NCBI RefSeq assembly: GCF_023205015.1
Contig: NZ_CP096258.1
Coordinates: forward strand, 2,790,001 to 2,854,000
Reading direction: 5' to 3'
DNA: 64,000 nt
From: Providencia rettgeri
GTDB lineage: Bacteria > Pseudomonadota > Gammaproteobacteria > Enterobacterales > Enterobacteriaceae
The translations under genes and the position numbers were made by a program. The notes beneath the pieces were generated by a model. It was not told the origin of the DNA. It did not search any database and saw only the letters and a list, made by a program, of their open reading frames with translations. Of the stretch, positions 34,843-44,040 are shown piece by piece; the first letter of the stretch is position 1; every line of letters starts with the position of its first letter.

Positions 34843-34868
34843 ACCACTAATTAATAAAAATTAGTGGT
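34843..34868 (-). terminator. Terminator of the MetQ-like gene
   Basis: ACCACTAATT (34843-34852) pairs with AATTAGTGGT (34859-34868); on the minus strand it is followed by TTTTTTC. It lies 37 bp past the stop at 34905. Confidence 0.85.
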
Positions 34869-34904
34869 CAACATAATAATCAAAATAAAAAATAAACTAG
34901 GATT

Positions 34905-35747
34905 TTATTTAGGATATTTATTCCAGCTCTCAGGTTCAATAAAGCCATCATAAATACGCTGCGAACGAATATAATCTGCATACTCTTTAGACTCAAAAGC
35001 GTCTTTCAAATCTTTTGCCCACTGAGCATCTAAATCTTTTTGCATAACAGTCACAATAACGCGATGCTCTAGCGGTGAATTTTCTACAACTAAACCATCA
35101 GCAATACGTTGGCCGGCACTTGCCACATAGTTACCATTCACAACAACAAAATCAACATCATCTAATAATCGCAACCCTTGTGCCGCATCGGTTTCTCGAA
35201 TATCTAAGTTATATTCATTTGGGGAGATATCATTAACACTAAAACTTAATGTACTCACATCTGGCTTAATTTTTATCCAACCTAACTTTTCCAAGATCCT
35301 CGCGCCACGCTCTGCATTAACGGAGTCATTAGATAACGCAACAATCATACCGTCTTTCACTTCATCCAGTGTTTTATGTTTATTTGACCGCAGACTTTGA
35401 GGTGCACTCGGTGAGTCTGTTAACGCCACCATATTAATATTATTCTTTTTGTTATAAGCCTCCATATAGGCGCGGCTTTGGTTTACAGATGCATCAATAG
35501 AGCCTTCCTCAAAAGCAGGGTTAATTTGTCTATTCTGGGAAAATTGGCGCAAATTAACGGTATAACCTTTTTTCTCTAAAATCGGTACGATACCTTTGTC
35601 TACTTGGTCAATATAATTGCCAACACCAAAACCTATTGTAATTTGTTTTTTATTCGGATTATCTTTTTCGCTATTATCGCCACACCCAGCCAGCACCGCT
35701 AAAGCTGCAGTAATTAAAGATAAATTTATTAATTTTTGTTTTAACAT
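34905..35747 (-). CDS. MetQ/NlpA-family ABC substrate-binding lipoprotein
   Basis: 280 residues from the ATG at 35747; a TTG at 35756 has no spacing for a ribosome site. A lipoprotein signal with lipobox LAGC places the lipidated cysteine at residue 22. The rest is the NlpA fold (ITIGFGVGNYIDQVDKGIVP, then FEEGSIDASVNQSRAYMEAY). It would present a methionine-like ligand to a MetNI transporter. The partner genes lie in the divergent operon (38553-40231), with the intergenic region 35748-35959 between. The ligand may not be methionine, as the operon also encodes oxidative enzymes. Confidence 0.88.
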   Translation of the reverse strand: MLKQKLINLSLITAALAVLAGCGDNSEKDNPNKKQITIGFGVGNYIDQVDKGIVPILEKKGYTVNLRQFSQNRQINPAFEEGSIDASVNQSRAYMEAYNKKNNINMVALTDSPSAPQSLRSNKHKTLDEVKDGMIVALSNDSVNAERGARILEKLGWIKIKPDVSTLSFSVNDISPNEYNLDIRETDAAQGLRLLDDVDFVVVNGNYVASAGQRIADGLVVENSPLEHRVIVTVMQKDLDAQWAKDLKDAFESKEYADYIRSQRIYDGFIEPESWNKYPK

Positions 35748-35959
35748 AGATAACAACCCTGTAAAGATATTTTGGGCAGTATAATCATAATTAGCGAGTA
35801 CAACTTAGACTATATCGTTATAACTTAATACTAAAGTAATATAAGAATGGCATTTGATTCCTTTTAGTTATAAGTATATAACAAATAGATCGTTCGATTA
35901 GTAATGTGATTGATATGTAATGAAGGAGATAAAAAACATTTAAAAAAGTGAGTTGCTTT
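35748..35959. promoter_or_regulatory. Divergent promoter region of the MetQ-like gene and ABC/flavoprotein operon
   Basis: About 210 bp of AT-rich DNA separating two divergent transcripts. An 8-bp inverted repeat TTATAACT (35818-35825) and AGTTATAA (35865-35872) lies centrally and could bind a shared regulator. I saw no S-box or other riboswitch-like structure. Confidence 0.45.
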
Positions 35960-37084
35960 ATGAGTCTTTCCTATAATGATGTAATTAATTCTTTAACTAA
36001 TTTAACACCAGATTCCAGCCTAGCTAAAATTCGCCATGAACGCGCAGTGGCGACTGAAAATACTCAAGCCGTATTTGACGCTATTTTTTCTACGCCATCG
36101 ACACTTCTCACAAATGATGTGAAATATTATTTTGCCTATGAAGTTGCAAAAGTGACAGGGAGTCCCCGCCTCACTGAATTTTATTTTCAATTAATAGACT
36201 CAATGCCTGATGAACCGCTTAGCAAACCACTGGCTACAGCAAAAGAATATCTGCAAGTTTTAACACAATCACCTAAAGATACCCATTACCAATTAATGAC
36301 TGCGTTAACTGAACAAGGTTGGCAACAAAGTGACATCATTCTACTTGCTCAATTAATAACTTATGTCACCTATCAAGCGCGTCTAATCGAAGGGGTTCTG
36401 TTACTGACGAATAATAGTCATCTTGCACATAACTCACCTAAAGTGGTGGCTGGCAAATGGAACCACCAACCATTAACCCGCAAAGGAGAACCTTCCCCAA
36501 CGGCTTTTACACAAGATAATTTAGGATGGGAAGCTTGGATTTCAGCAAGGGATGCAAAAACGCTATCCGCTGAAGAAGCCCAAATCATGAAAAAATTTGG
36601 TCAATTAAACTCTGAGTATTTTTTACTACTCGCCCATCAAAGTAAGATTTTAGAGTTACGAACTTTAATTGACCGTGGCGTATTTTATACCTCAGAAGGG
36701 TTACCTCGCTGGGAACGTGAATTCGCTGCAGCCGTAACCAGCAAAGTTAATGGCTGTATATACTGCGCTTCTGTACATGCGAGAAAAGCCAGCCAGTATG
36801 CAAAAGAACGACGCGCTGATGTTGATAAACTACTAGCAACTGCGACGGGTTCAGTACTTGCTGAAGGTTTTGATGACAGACTCCTAGCCATTACAGATTT
36901 AGTCGCCTCTTTATCTGCAACCCCCATCCAAGCCACACCATCACAAATTAAAGAGTTAAAAAATTTGGGGTTATCTGAACTTGAATTACTTGATTTAGTT
37001 CAATCCACGGCCTTCTTTTCATGGGCGAACCGCTTAATGTTATCGCTGGGTGAGCCCTTTGAAATAGTAGAGGACAAGGAGTAA
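35960..37084 (+). CDS. Fused CMD/AhpD-type protein (Avi_7170/Avi_7169-like)
   Basis: 374 residues from the ATG at 35960; a GTG at 35948 is an alternative, and an AAGGAG at about 35921 is too far from either. Two parts are visible. The N-terminal 165 residues form an all-helical carboxymuconolactone decarboxylase-like domain. The C-terminal half, from GWEAWISARDAKTLSAEE, carries the AhpD thiol motif in AVTSKVNGCIYCASVHARKA (near residue 275; C-x2-C with following His). From memory, these halves resemble two separate protein families (TIGR04029 and TIGR04030) that occur with ABC transporters and monooxygenases. A thiol-based redox role is likely. It is the first gene of a four-gene operon. Confidence 0.78.
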   Translation: MSLSYNDVINSLTNLTPDSSLAKIRHERAVATENTQAVFDAIFSTPSTLLTNDVKYYFAYEVAKVTGSPRLTEFYFQLIDSMPDEPLSKPLATAKEYLQVLTQSPKDTHYQLMTALTEQGWQQSDIILLAQLITYVTYQARLIEGVLLLTNNSHLAHNSPKVVAGKWNHQPLTRKGEPSPTAFTQDNLGWEAWISARDAKTLSAEEAQIMKKFGQLNSEYFLLLAHQSKILELRTLIDRGVFYTSEGLPRWEREFAAAVTSKVNGCIYCASVHARKASQYAKERRADVDKLLATATGSVLAEGFDDRLLAITDLVASLSATPIQATPSQIKELKNLGLSELELLDLVQSTAFFSWANRLMLSLGEPFEIVEDKE

Positions 37085-37088
37085 TTCA

Positions 37089-38549
37089 ATGGAACTGATT
37101 ATGGGTTTAGAGGTATTAGAAGCGCAAATAAAACAAGATTTGCAGTATTTAAATTTACCGATAACGTCTTGGTCATTATCAAAAAATGACCCTGAAAACC
37201 AAACTATTGATGTCGCTATCATTGGTGCGGGTATGTCCGGGATCACAGCTGCGTTCGCTCTGAAGTTACGTGGTATCAATGCCGTTGTTTTCGACCAAGC
37301 CCCTGTAGGCAAAGAAGGCCCATGGCAAAGCCCTGCATTAATGGAAACATTACGTTCCCCAAAACATGTGGTTGGCCCTGCGCTTGCATCCCCCTCTTTA
37401 ACTTTTCAAGCTTGGTTTAAAGCCCAGTTTGGCATTCAAAAATGGGATGAACTCGATAAGATTCCACGTTTGCAGTGGGGGGAATACCTGCAATGGTATA
37501 AAACCATGACAAAACCCTTTGTACTTAACCAATACCAATTAGTCGATGTGCAATTAAACGATAACTACCGTGAATTAATTTTTGATACTCCTAACGGTAC
37601 TGTCAGGTATCAAGCACAACATGTTATTTTATCGACGGGTATGGAGTCTTTTAGTGAAGCTAATATCCCTAATTTTATGAATGATATCCCAACAACCTAT
37701 TGGGAACATTCATATGCAGGTACTGACTATCGTCGTTTTAAAGGCTTAGACATTGGTGTTGTGGGTTATAGTGCCGGTGCGATGGATAGTTCAGCAACAG
37801 CATTAGAAAATGGCGCTAATTCAGTTGAGATTTTGATCCGCGCTAGCGACATGCCCCGCGTAAATCGAGGAAAAGTTGCCGGAAGTGCAGGTTTTACCAA
37901 TGCATATGCCTATTTTACAGATGCTCAGAAATGGCATTACACCGATTATGTTGCCAAAGCCAAAACGCCAGCTCCCCATGGCAGTACGTTGAGAGTTTCT
38001 CGCCATAAAAATGCTTATTTCAATTTCAATACCCAAGTTAAATTTATTGAATTGAAAAATAAAAAATTGCATGTCACAACAACGACAGACAAATTCGTAT
38101 TAGATTATTTAATCTTGGCAACTGGCTATCGGATTAATTGGGCCAAACACGGTGCCTTTCATCAATTATCTCCGCTAGTTAAAACGTGGGGAGATGCATA
38201 CACGCCATCCATTCATGAAGAAAATACAGAGTTAGCTTCACATCCTTATTTAGGTAATCACTTTGAGTTTCAAGCTAAACACAAGCAAGACACATTAAAA
38301 ATCAATCAGTTATATTGTTTTAACTTAAGTGCATCGCTCAGTATGGGCCCGGTCATAGGGTTAATCCCTGGAACGAATATTGGGGCAGAACGATTGGCTG
38401 ACCATATTGCAGCTCAATTGTACTTGAGCCATCAAGAACAACACCTTGAGCAAGTCAAAAATAGCCAAGAGGCTGAATTATTAGGTGATGAGTGGCAACC
38501 CGCTGCACCACCTTCAGAACGCGTGCAATTAACTGATAATGTAGAGTAA
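37089..38549 (+). CDS. FAD/NAD(P)-binding flavoprotein, monooxygenase-like
   Basis: 486 residues; GGAG lies 8 bases before the ATG. The N-terminal FAD-binding site is IIGAGMSG (residues 45-51), and a second dinucleotide site for NAD(P)H is GVVGYSAGAMD near 217, in the order seen in flavin-containing monooxygenases and related oxidoreductases. LILATGYRINW near residue 340 is the ATG-type motif that closes the fold. It probably oxidises the imported organic compound. It starts 4 bp after the CMD/AhpD gene and ends 3 bp before the ABC ATPase gene. The substrate is unknown. Confidence 0.82.
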   Translation: MELIMGLEVLEAQIKQDLQYLNLPITSWSLSKNDPENQTIDVAIIGAGMSGITAAFALKLRGINAVVFDQAPVGKEGPWQSPALMETLRSPKHVVGPALASPSLTFQAWFKAQFGIQKWDELDKIPRLQWGEYLQWYKTMTKPFVLNQYQLVDVQLNDNYRELIFDTPNGTVRYQAQHVILSTGMESFSEANIPNFMNDIPTTYWEHSYAGTDYRRFKGLDIGVVGYSAGAMDSSATALENGANSVEILIRASDMPRVNRGKVAGSAGFTNAYAYFTDAQKWHYTDYVAKAKTPAPHGSTLRVSRHKNAYFNFNTQVKFIELKNKKLHVTTTTDKFVLDYLILATGYRINWAKHGAFHQLSPLVKTWGDAYTPSIHEENTELASHPYLGNHFEFQAKHKQDTLKINQLYCFNLSASLSMGPVIGLIPGTNIGAERLADHIAAQLYLSHQEQHLEQVKNSQEAELLGDEWQPAAPPSERVQLTDNVE

Positions 38550-38552
38550 ATC

Positions 38553-39566
38553 ATGATTACCTTTCAAAATATTCAAAAAGTCTATGAAAAAGATGGGCAG
38601 TCTTTAGTTGCATTGCAAGACATTAATTTGCATATCAATAAAGGTGATATCTTTGGATTTATTGGTTATAGCGGAGCGGGTAAAAGTTCACTTATCCGCT
38701 TGGTGAATCAATTAGAAAAACCAACCAGTGGTGCCGTTATTATCAATGGCCAGAATATTGCTGAACATACCCCTGCAGAAACTCGTTCACATAAAAAAAG
38801 CATCGGTATGATTTTCCAGCATTTCAATTTGCTAGAAACGAAAACTGTTGCTCAAAATATTGCGATGCCCTTATTACTTTCAGGTGTCGATAAACAAGAA
38901 ATCACTCGGCGAGTTGATAGTATTCTTGAATATGTCGAGCTTAGCGATAAAAAAAACCAATACCCTGGGCAGTTATCTGGTGGGCAAAAGCAGCGTGTGG
39001 GGATTGCGCGTGCGTTGATCAACAACCCACAAATTTTACTATGTGATGAGGCCACTTCAGCACTCGACCCACAAACGACGCGCTCAATTTTGCAATTACT
39101 AAAAAAGATCAATCAAGAGCAACACATTACTATCTTGCTAGTTACTCACGAAATGGAAGTTATTGAACAAATTTGTAACCGTGTTGCTGTTATGGGGTCT
39201 GGCAAAATTGTCGAAGAAGGAACTGTACTTGATATTTTTGCCAACCCACGCCAAGACACAACCAAGAAATTTGTAGGAACCGTATTAAACGAAGAAATTC
39301 CAGAACGCGTTCTACATAACTTAGAACATCAACAAGATGTTTATCGTCTTGAATTTTTAGGGGCTTCCGCGCAACAACCTGTCGTTAATGAGTTAATACT
39401 CAAAGAAATTGTCAAAATAAATATCTTATTTGCCAATATGAAAGAGATCAGTGGTGTCGTGCTGGGCAGTATGTTTGTCCAATTTATTGGTGATAAAGAA
39501 AAAATTGATGAAGCCGTTGCTTTTCTTCGCCAACGTGGAGTTGCAGTCAATCAGGGGGCGCTATGA
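38553..39566 (+). CDS. MetN-like ABC transporter ATPase with NIL domain
   Basis: 337 residues. Walker A is GYSGAGKSS (Lys44), the signature is LSGGQKQRVGIARAL, Walker B is ILLCDEATSALD, and the H-loop His is in LLVTHEMEV. Residues about 265-337 form the C-terminal NIL domain that in MetN binds methionine and shuts the transporter when enough is inside. That favours a methionine-like ligand. It pairs with the membrane protein that follows; the genes overlap by 4 bp (ATGA). This set is separate from the usual metNIQ operon, since the binding protein is divergent and enzymes share the message. Confidence 0.9.
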   Translation: MITFQNIQKVYEKDGQSLVALQDINLHINKGDIFGFIGYSGAGKSSLIRLVNQLEKPTSGAVIINGQNIAEHTPAETRSHKKSIGMIFQHFNLLETKTVAQNIAMPLLLSGVDKQEITRRVDSILEYVELSDKKNQYPGQLSGGQKQRVGIARALINNPQILLCDEATSALDPQTTRSILQLLKKINQEQHITILLVTHEMEVIEQICNRVAVMGSGKIVEEGTVLDIFANPRQDTTKKFVGTVLNEEIPERVLHNLEHQQDVYRLEFLGASAQQPVVNELILKEIVKINILFANMKEISGVVLGSMFVQFIGDKEKIDEAVAFLRQRGVAVNQGAL

Positions 39567-40231
39567 CACAATTATTTGAAACCGCTTTAACGACGAAACA
39601 GTTTTTATTAGCGATGTCAGAAACCTTTACGATGGTCAGCATTGCCCTTGTATTAGGTTCTATATTTGGGATCCTATTAGGTATCGTACTTGTTGTAACG
39701 AGGCCAGAAGGTATCTGGGAAAATAAATGTATTTATCGCATTGTGAACCCGATTATTAATATTATTCGTTCATTGCCTTTTATCATCTTATTAGTTGCAA
39801 TGATCCCCCTTACGCGCTTTATGGTAGGAACCTCAATAGGAACAACTGCAGCCATTGTGCCATTAGTCATTTTTATTGCTCCCTATACTGCACGCTTAGT
39901 TGAAAACTCATTACTTAGTGTACATTCAGGTATTATTGAAGCGGCTGATTCTATGGGAGCAACAAATTGGCAGATTGTTTGGCACTTCATTTTACCTGAA
40001 GCGAAGTCATCATTAATTCTCAGTTTAACCGCTGCCAGTATTACTTTAGTTGGTGCAACCGCGATGGCAGGAGCCGTTGGTGGTGGCGGTGTCGGTGACT
40101 TGGCCCTAAACTACGGCTACCAACGTTTTGATAATGTAGCAATGGCTATCACCGTTGTCACATTAGTGATTATCGTACAAGGCATGCAATTTATTGGTGA
40201 CTATTTAGCGAAAAAAGCACGCTTCCATTAG
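39563..40231 (+). CDS. MetI-like ABC transporter permease
   Basis: 222 residues, five hydrophobic segments, near the usual length of MetI. The EAA loop that contacts the ATPase is EAADSMGATNWQIVWHFILPEA (as EAA...G motif, residues about 128-149). It forms the inner-membrane channel with the MetN-like ATPase and takes ligand from the MetQ-like lipoprotein encoded at 34905-35747. Its start overlaps the end of the ATPase gene. It is the last gene of the operon and is followed by a terminator at 40241. Confidence 0.92.
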   Translation: MTQLFETALTTKQFLLAMSETFTMVSIALVLGSIFGILLGIVLVVTRPEGIWENKCIYRIVNPIINIIRSLPFIILLVAMIPLTRFMVGTSIGTTAAIVPLVIFIAPYTARLVENSLLSVHSGIIEAADSMGATNWQIVWHFILPEAKSSLILSLTAASITLVGATAMAGAVGGGGVGDLALNYGYQRFDNVAMAITVVTLVIIVQGMQFIGDYLAKKARFH

Positions 40232-40240
40232 TTTCGTGGT

Positions 40241-40267
40241 AAAGGTCGAAAATATATTCGGCCTTTT
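40241..40267 (+). terminator. Terminator of the CMD-flavoprotein-ABC operon
   Basis: AAAGGTCGAA (40241-40250) pairs with TTCGGCCTTT (40257-40266), with one G-T pair and a 6-nt loop, ending in TTTTCTCTTTT. It lies 9 bp past the MetI-like stop. Confidence 0.75.
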
Positions 40268-40630
40268 CTCTTTTACCTGACTTTATAAGTGTCGATTATC
40301 ATCCTTAATACTTGCGGCAGCCCCAACACCATAATTATCGTTAATAGAAAAAATTAACAATAAAACTCACTCTCGCGCTTACTTATTCATATTTATCATT
40401 TTTTTACGTATTTTAGTGCTCTTTTATAGTGAAAAATGCGATAAATAATCAAATCATTTAAATTTATTTATATTATAATCATGTAGATATATATTTTAAT
40501 GGATGTTATCTGCTTTTTGCTAAAATAATCTGTTCTCAATGTATATTTAATCATTTTGTTGTTTTTTGCTTTCTACGCGCGCTTTACGATGCATCGTCAG
40601 CGTTTTATTCACTTACAGATTAAACTGATT
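40268..40630. other. Intergenic region upstream of nhaP2
   Basis: About 360 bp, AT-rich. It presumably carries the nhaP2 promoter, but I see no clear consensus. The frame of nhaP2 is open back to 40556 with a TTG start, but family comparison puts the start at 40631. Confidence 0.45.
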
Positions 40631-42355
40631 ATGCCAACTATTGAACAACTTATTTTATTGATTTCTATACTTATTCTTTTGGGGATTTTCTCTAGTAAAT
40701 TGTCTGCTAGACTCGGTTTACCCATGCTTGTCATGTTTTTATTTGTTGGCATGTTAGCGGGTGAAGATGGGATAGGTAAAATTACGTTTGATAACGTTAA
40801 TGTTTCGTATGCCGTTGGCTCTCTCGCACTTGCTTTAATTTTATTTGATGGGGGTCTTCAAACATCAGTAAAATCTATTCGTCTAGTTTGGAAACCGTCT
40901 TTTACACTAGCAACACTAGGCGTTCTTGTAACCGCTGGGGTGACTGGCCTCGCGGCGGCTTATATCCTCGACGTTCCTCTTCTGGAAGGTCTATTGTTAG
41001 GCGCGATCGTCGGTTCTACGGATGCTGCCGCCGTTTTTTCCTTACTGCGCAACGCCGGGATCTATTTAAATGAACGCCTGCAATCGACTTTAGAAATAGA
41101 AAGTGCAACCAATGACCCCACTGCTATATTCTTAACGGTTGGCTTATTACAACTCTTAATGAATCCACAAGCTTCAGGTAGTGAGTTAATTCTGCTATTT
41201 TTTAGCCAGATGGGGATAGGTACAGTTGTTGGTTTGAGTGTAGGCTGGGTTTCAGTCAAAATTATCAATAAGATTAAACTAATAGCTACTGGGTTATATC
41301 CTGTGCTTGTCGCTGCCTGTGGGCTGCTTTCTTTCGGTCTCGCAAGTAATTTAGAAGGTAGTGGCTTCTTATCTATTTTTGTTACTGGTGTAGTAATTGG
41401 TAACCATCGGTTTGTTTTTCAACGCAATACATTTTTGTTCCATGATGGATTAGCATGGCTAAGCCAAATTATCATGTTTGTTATGTTAGGGTTACTTGTC
41501 AACCCAAGCTCTCTAATTGAAGTCTGGCTTGAAGGTTTGATTATTGCCCTTGTCTTAACGTTTATCGCAAGGCCATTGGCTGTAATACCGGTTCTAAAAT
41601 TATTTGGTTTCCCTAAACCTGAAATTACATTAATTTCTTGGGTAGGATTACGTGGCTCTGTCCCTATTATTCTTGCTATTTTTCCGTTTATCTATGGTTT
41701 ACCTAATGCTCATCTAATTTTTGACGTAGTTTTCTTTGTGGTATTAATTTCAGCGACCTTACAAGGTTCAACCTTGCCTTATGTTGCACGCAAATTAAAT
41801 TTAATGCAGCCACCGCCATTGATCCCTGCGGCAACGTTAGATATTACCGCTGTAGACCAAATAGATGCAGATTTAGTGGAATATACATTAGGTGAGGATT
41901 GCTCTGCAGTAGGTCGTCGATTATCGCAACTTGCATTACCTGACCAAACTGTTATTGCAATGATCACGCGAGAAAAAAGTGTTTTACCTCCAAGAGGGTC
42001 AACTATCCTTCATGCCGATGACCATTTATTTGTTGTTCTTAAACCTGAGAATCGTATTTTTCTGGAGCATTTATTTTCAGAAAAAAACATCTCTGAAAAC
42101 ACGCCTATTGAACTACCCGAAACAGGATTAAGTTTAAAAGGAACGACCCGATTAAATGAGATCCACTCATCTTATGGTATCCAAATTGATAATGGCGATG
42201 AAAGAACGCTTAACCAATTTATTTATGCTTCTATATCAGAACCTTTACAAGATACCGTCTTGAAATTAGAACAACTGCAATTAAAAATTGGGGAAATGAT
42301 AGGGACACGCATCATAACCGTAATATTAGAACCAATTAAAGAGATGGAAGGTTGA
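40631..42355 (+). CDS. nhaP2: K+/H+ antiporter NhaP2 (CPA1 family)
   Basis: 574 residues from the ATG at 40631, where the sequence lines up with E. coli NhaP2 (578 residues). About 12 hydrophobic segments come first. Conserved blocks include VGSTDAAAVFSLLR and the ion-binding region EIESATNDPTAIFLT near residue 160. A C-terminal RCK-type regulatory domain (about residues 400-480, EYTLGEDCSAVGRRL...VIAMITREK) follows the membrane part, then an acidic tail. It exchanges potassium for protons across the inner membrane. It stands alone and ends in a strong terminator. Confidence 0.93.
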   Translation: MPTIEQLILLISILILLGIFSSKLSARLGLPMLVMFLFVGMLAGEDGIGKITFDNVNVSYAVGSLALALILFDGGLQTSVKSIRLVWKPSFTLATLGVLVTAGVTGLAAAYILDVPLLEGLLLGAIVGSTDAAAVFSLLRNAGIYLNERLQSTLEIESATNDPTAIFLTVGLLQLLMNPQASGSELILLFFSQMGIGTVVGLSVGWVSVKIINKIKLIATGLYPVLVAACGLLSFGLASNLEGSGFLSIFVTGVVIGNHRFVFQRNTFLFHDGLAWLSQIIMFVMLGLLVNPSSLIEVWLEGLIIALVLTFIARPLAVIPVLKLFGFPKPEITLISWVGLRGSVPIILAIFPFIYGLPNAHLIFDVVFFVVLISATLQGSTLPYVARKLNLMQPPPLIPAATLDITAVDQIDADLVEYTLGEDCSAVGRRLSQLALPDQTVIAMITREKSVLPPRGSTILHADDHLFVVLKPENRIFLEHLFSEKNISENTPIELPETGLSLKGTTRLNEIHSSYGIQIDNGDERTLNQFIYASISEPLQDTVLKLEQLQLKIGEMIGTRIITVILEPIKEMEG

Positions 42356-42418
42356 CTATGTTCAAATGTGCCAGAGATAATGACTCCCATTTTAAGTAAT
42401 AGTGAATTCAACGATAAA

Positions 42419-42446
42419 AAATAAAAGCCCTTTCGGGCTTTTATTT
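42419..42446 (+). terminator. Terminator of nhaP2
   Basis: AAATAAAAGCCC (42419-42430) and GGGCTTTTATTT (42435-42446) form a 12-bp stem with loop TTTC and T-rich tail. The symmetric A/T flanks could also end transcription from the other side, where the regulator gene runs towards it. Confidence 0.9.
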
Positions 42447-42589
42447 GTTCTTTTATGAAACATGGAATAATAATAGTTATTGTCTGATTTAAACTATAAA
42501 CAGCAATTGTGTTTAATTTACGTTCCTAATTTAAACAATTAAGAATGAAAATCAATTATGTTTCATTCTGGGACAATATCGATATCTGG

Positions 42590-42883
42590 CTATATAAGGG
42601 TATATGCAGTACTTTCAAACCCTTTATTACCTGTGTCCTCATCTACTTGAGTATCCTCTTGTAGGACTTCACTAAAAAACTCACCCATGTTAACGTCTAA
42701 AACTTTTAGTACTCGAACAAGACAATCTATATCGATACGATTAACACCACGCTCGTAACGAAATAGCTGCTGTTCACTTATATCTATCTCTTTAGCTAAC
42801 TGAAAAACAGTAAAGCCTTGAGCTCTTCTAAGGGCTTTTATTTTTTGTCCAACTGCACAAGCGACAGGATATTTCGTGTTCAT
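42590..42883 (-). CDS. Xre-family regulator, orphan MrpJ-like
   Basis: 97 residues from the ATG at 42883 (GAGA six bases upstream); an ATG two codons earlier at 42889 is equally open. An Xre-type helix-turn-helix spans residues about 10-68, with LAKEIDISEQQLFRYERGVN, the same SQQQ/EQQ-x-RYERG pattern as in the two fimbria-linked regulators here, followed by DIDCLVRVLKVLDVNMGEFF and an acidic tail. It is more diverged than those two. No fimbrial gene is near, so it is an orphan member or regulates elsewhere. It converges on the nhaP2 terminator. Confidence 0.82.
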   Translation of the reverse strand: MNTKYPVACAVGQKIKALRRAQGFTVFQLAKEIDISEQQLFRYERGVNRIDIDCLVRVLKVLDVNMGEFFSEVLQEDTQVDEDTGNKGFESTAYTLI

Positions 42884-44040
42884 AAACATTCTCGCTTCAA
42901 TTTATTATTAAGGAAATAAAAATTAACAGATAATTATCTGCAGATTTTATTTTTATATTTATGTGTATAACAGTGATAATGCTATAGACGATTCAGCATA
43001 TATCGGAAAGAATGATATACTACCCTTATAATTAGTTTCAACTAGTCCTAAATTGACATTGCAACTATGTAACAAAGTGTTTCATGCTATACATTTTGCA
43101 TTTGAAAGCGAAATACCGCTTTAAAATCACTCAGTTACACTAAATGTGCGTAATTTTTTTAAATAGTCGCCCAAAAGATATATCTCTCCTTATGGAATAT
43201 TAATCTAAAAAAGACCCACATTGCCGATGTATAACCTAAAAATAAAGGAAATAAACAGAATTATTTAACACTGTAACAATATTAATGTTATTGATACAAT
43301 TTAACATAACCAGAAATGATAACCCCTGTATTCATGGCGCTTTAATGTAAAAAATAGTAAAAACAATCAATTTTATCTTTAAAAATCTCTAATTTGACAA
43401 ATATTAGTACATTAAAAAAACAGCGAGGCTGTTACAATTAGCAAATTTTTAAAGTAGCGAGACAGCGATTTATTATGCTCAAGTACCAAACATAACAAAA
43501 CCATAACGTTAAGAAAGCTTATTATTCATTTTACTAGATGAATATCACAAAATTATGAAAAATAAATTTCATCGATAATCCATTTTTGATTTAACTTTTT
43601 TTGTTTTTTACCGTGTGAAAATCAATACAAAAACTCAAAAGCAAACACAATCTTAGAGTTTTAAACTGAAATATAGCGCTTTCCATTTACTATGTGATAA
43701 GATTTGTTTATAAAAAATTATATTTACTTTTTCTATTCTACAAGTAACCACGAAACATTCATTTCCACCGTTTTATTTTGCCAGTTATGTATAATGAAAA
43801 CATTCTATTCTATAACTAGCCAAATATATTCTGTTATTGCTAGATTGAAATATCGATATAAGTGCTAGGTGGTATTTATAAGGTGTATACTGGGTTATTA
43901 TGCATATAAAGTGAGCCGCAAAATCATTAATTGTCAAATTCTTTACCATGCAACTCAGAAAATGTAATCAACAAAATAAGTATATATCCGTTAGATTTAA
44001 TCTGTAATGAAGTTATGTTTGATTCACTTAGAAATGGCTT
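42884..44040. other. Gene-poor AT-rich region
   Basis: About 1,150 bp between the orphan regulator and the tRNA-derived repeats. No frame with a ribosome-binding site, no tRNA and no long repeat is visible. It may include the regulator's promoter and the remains of lost genes. A small RNA cannot be excluded by eye. Confidence 0.5.
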
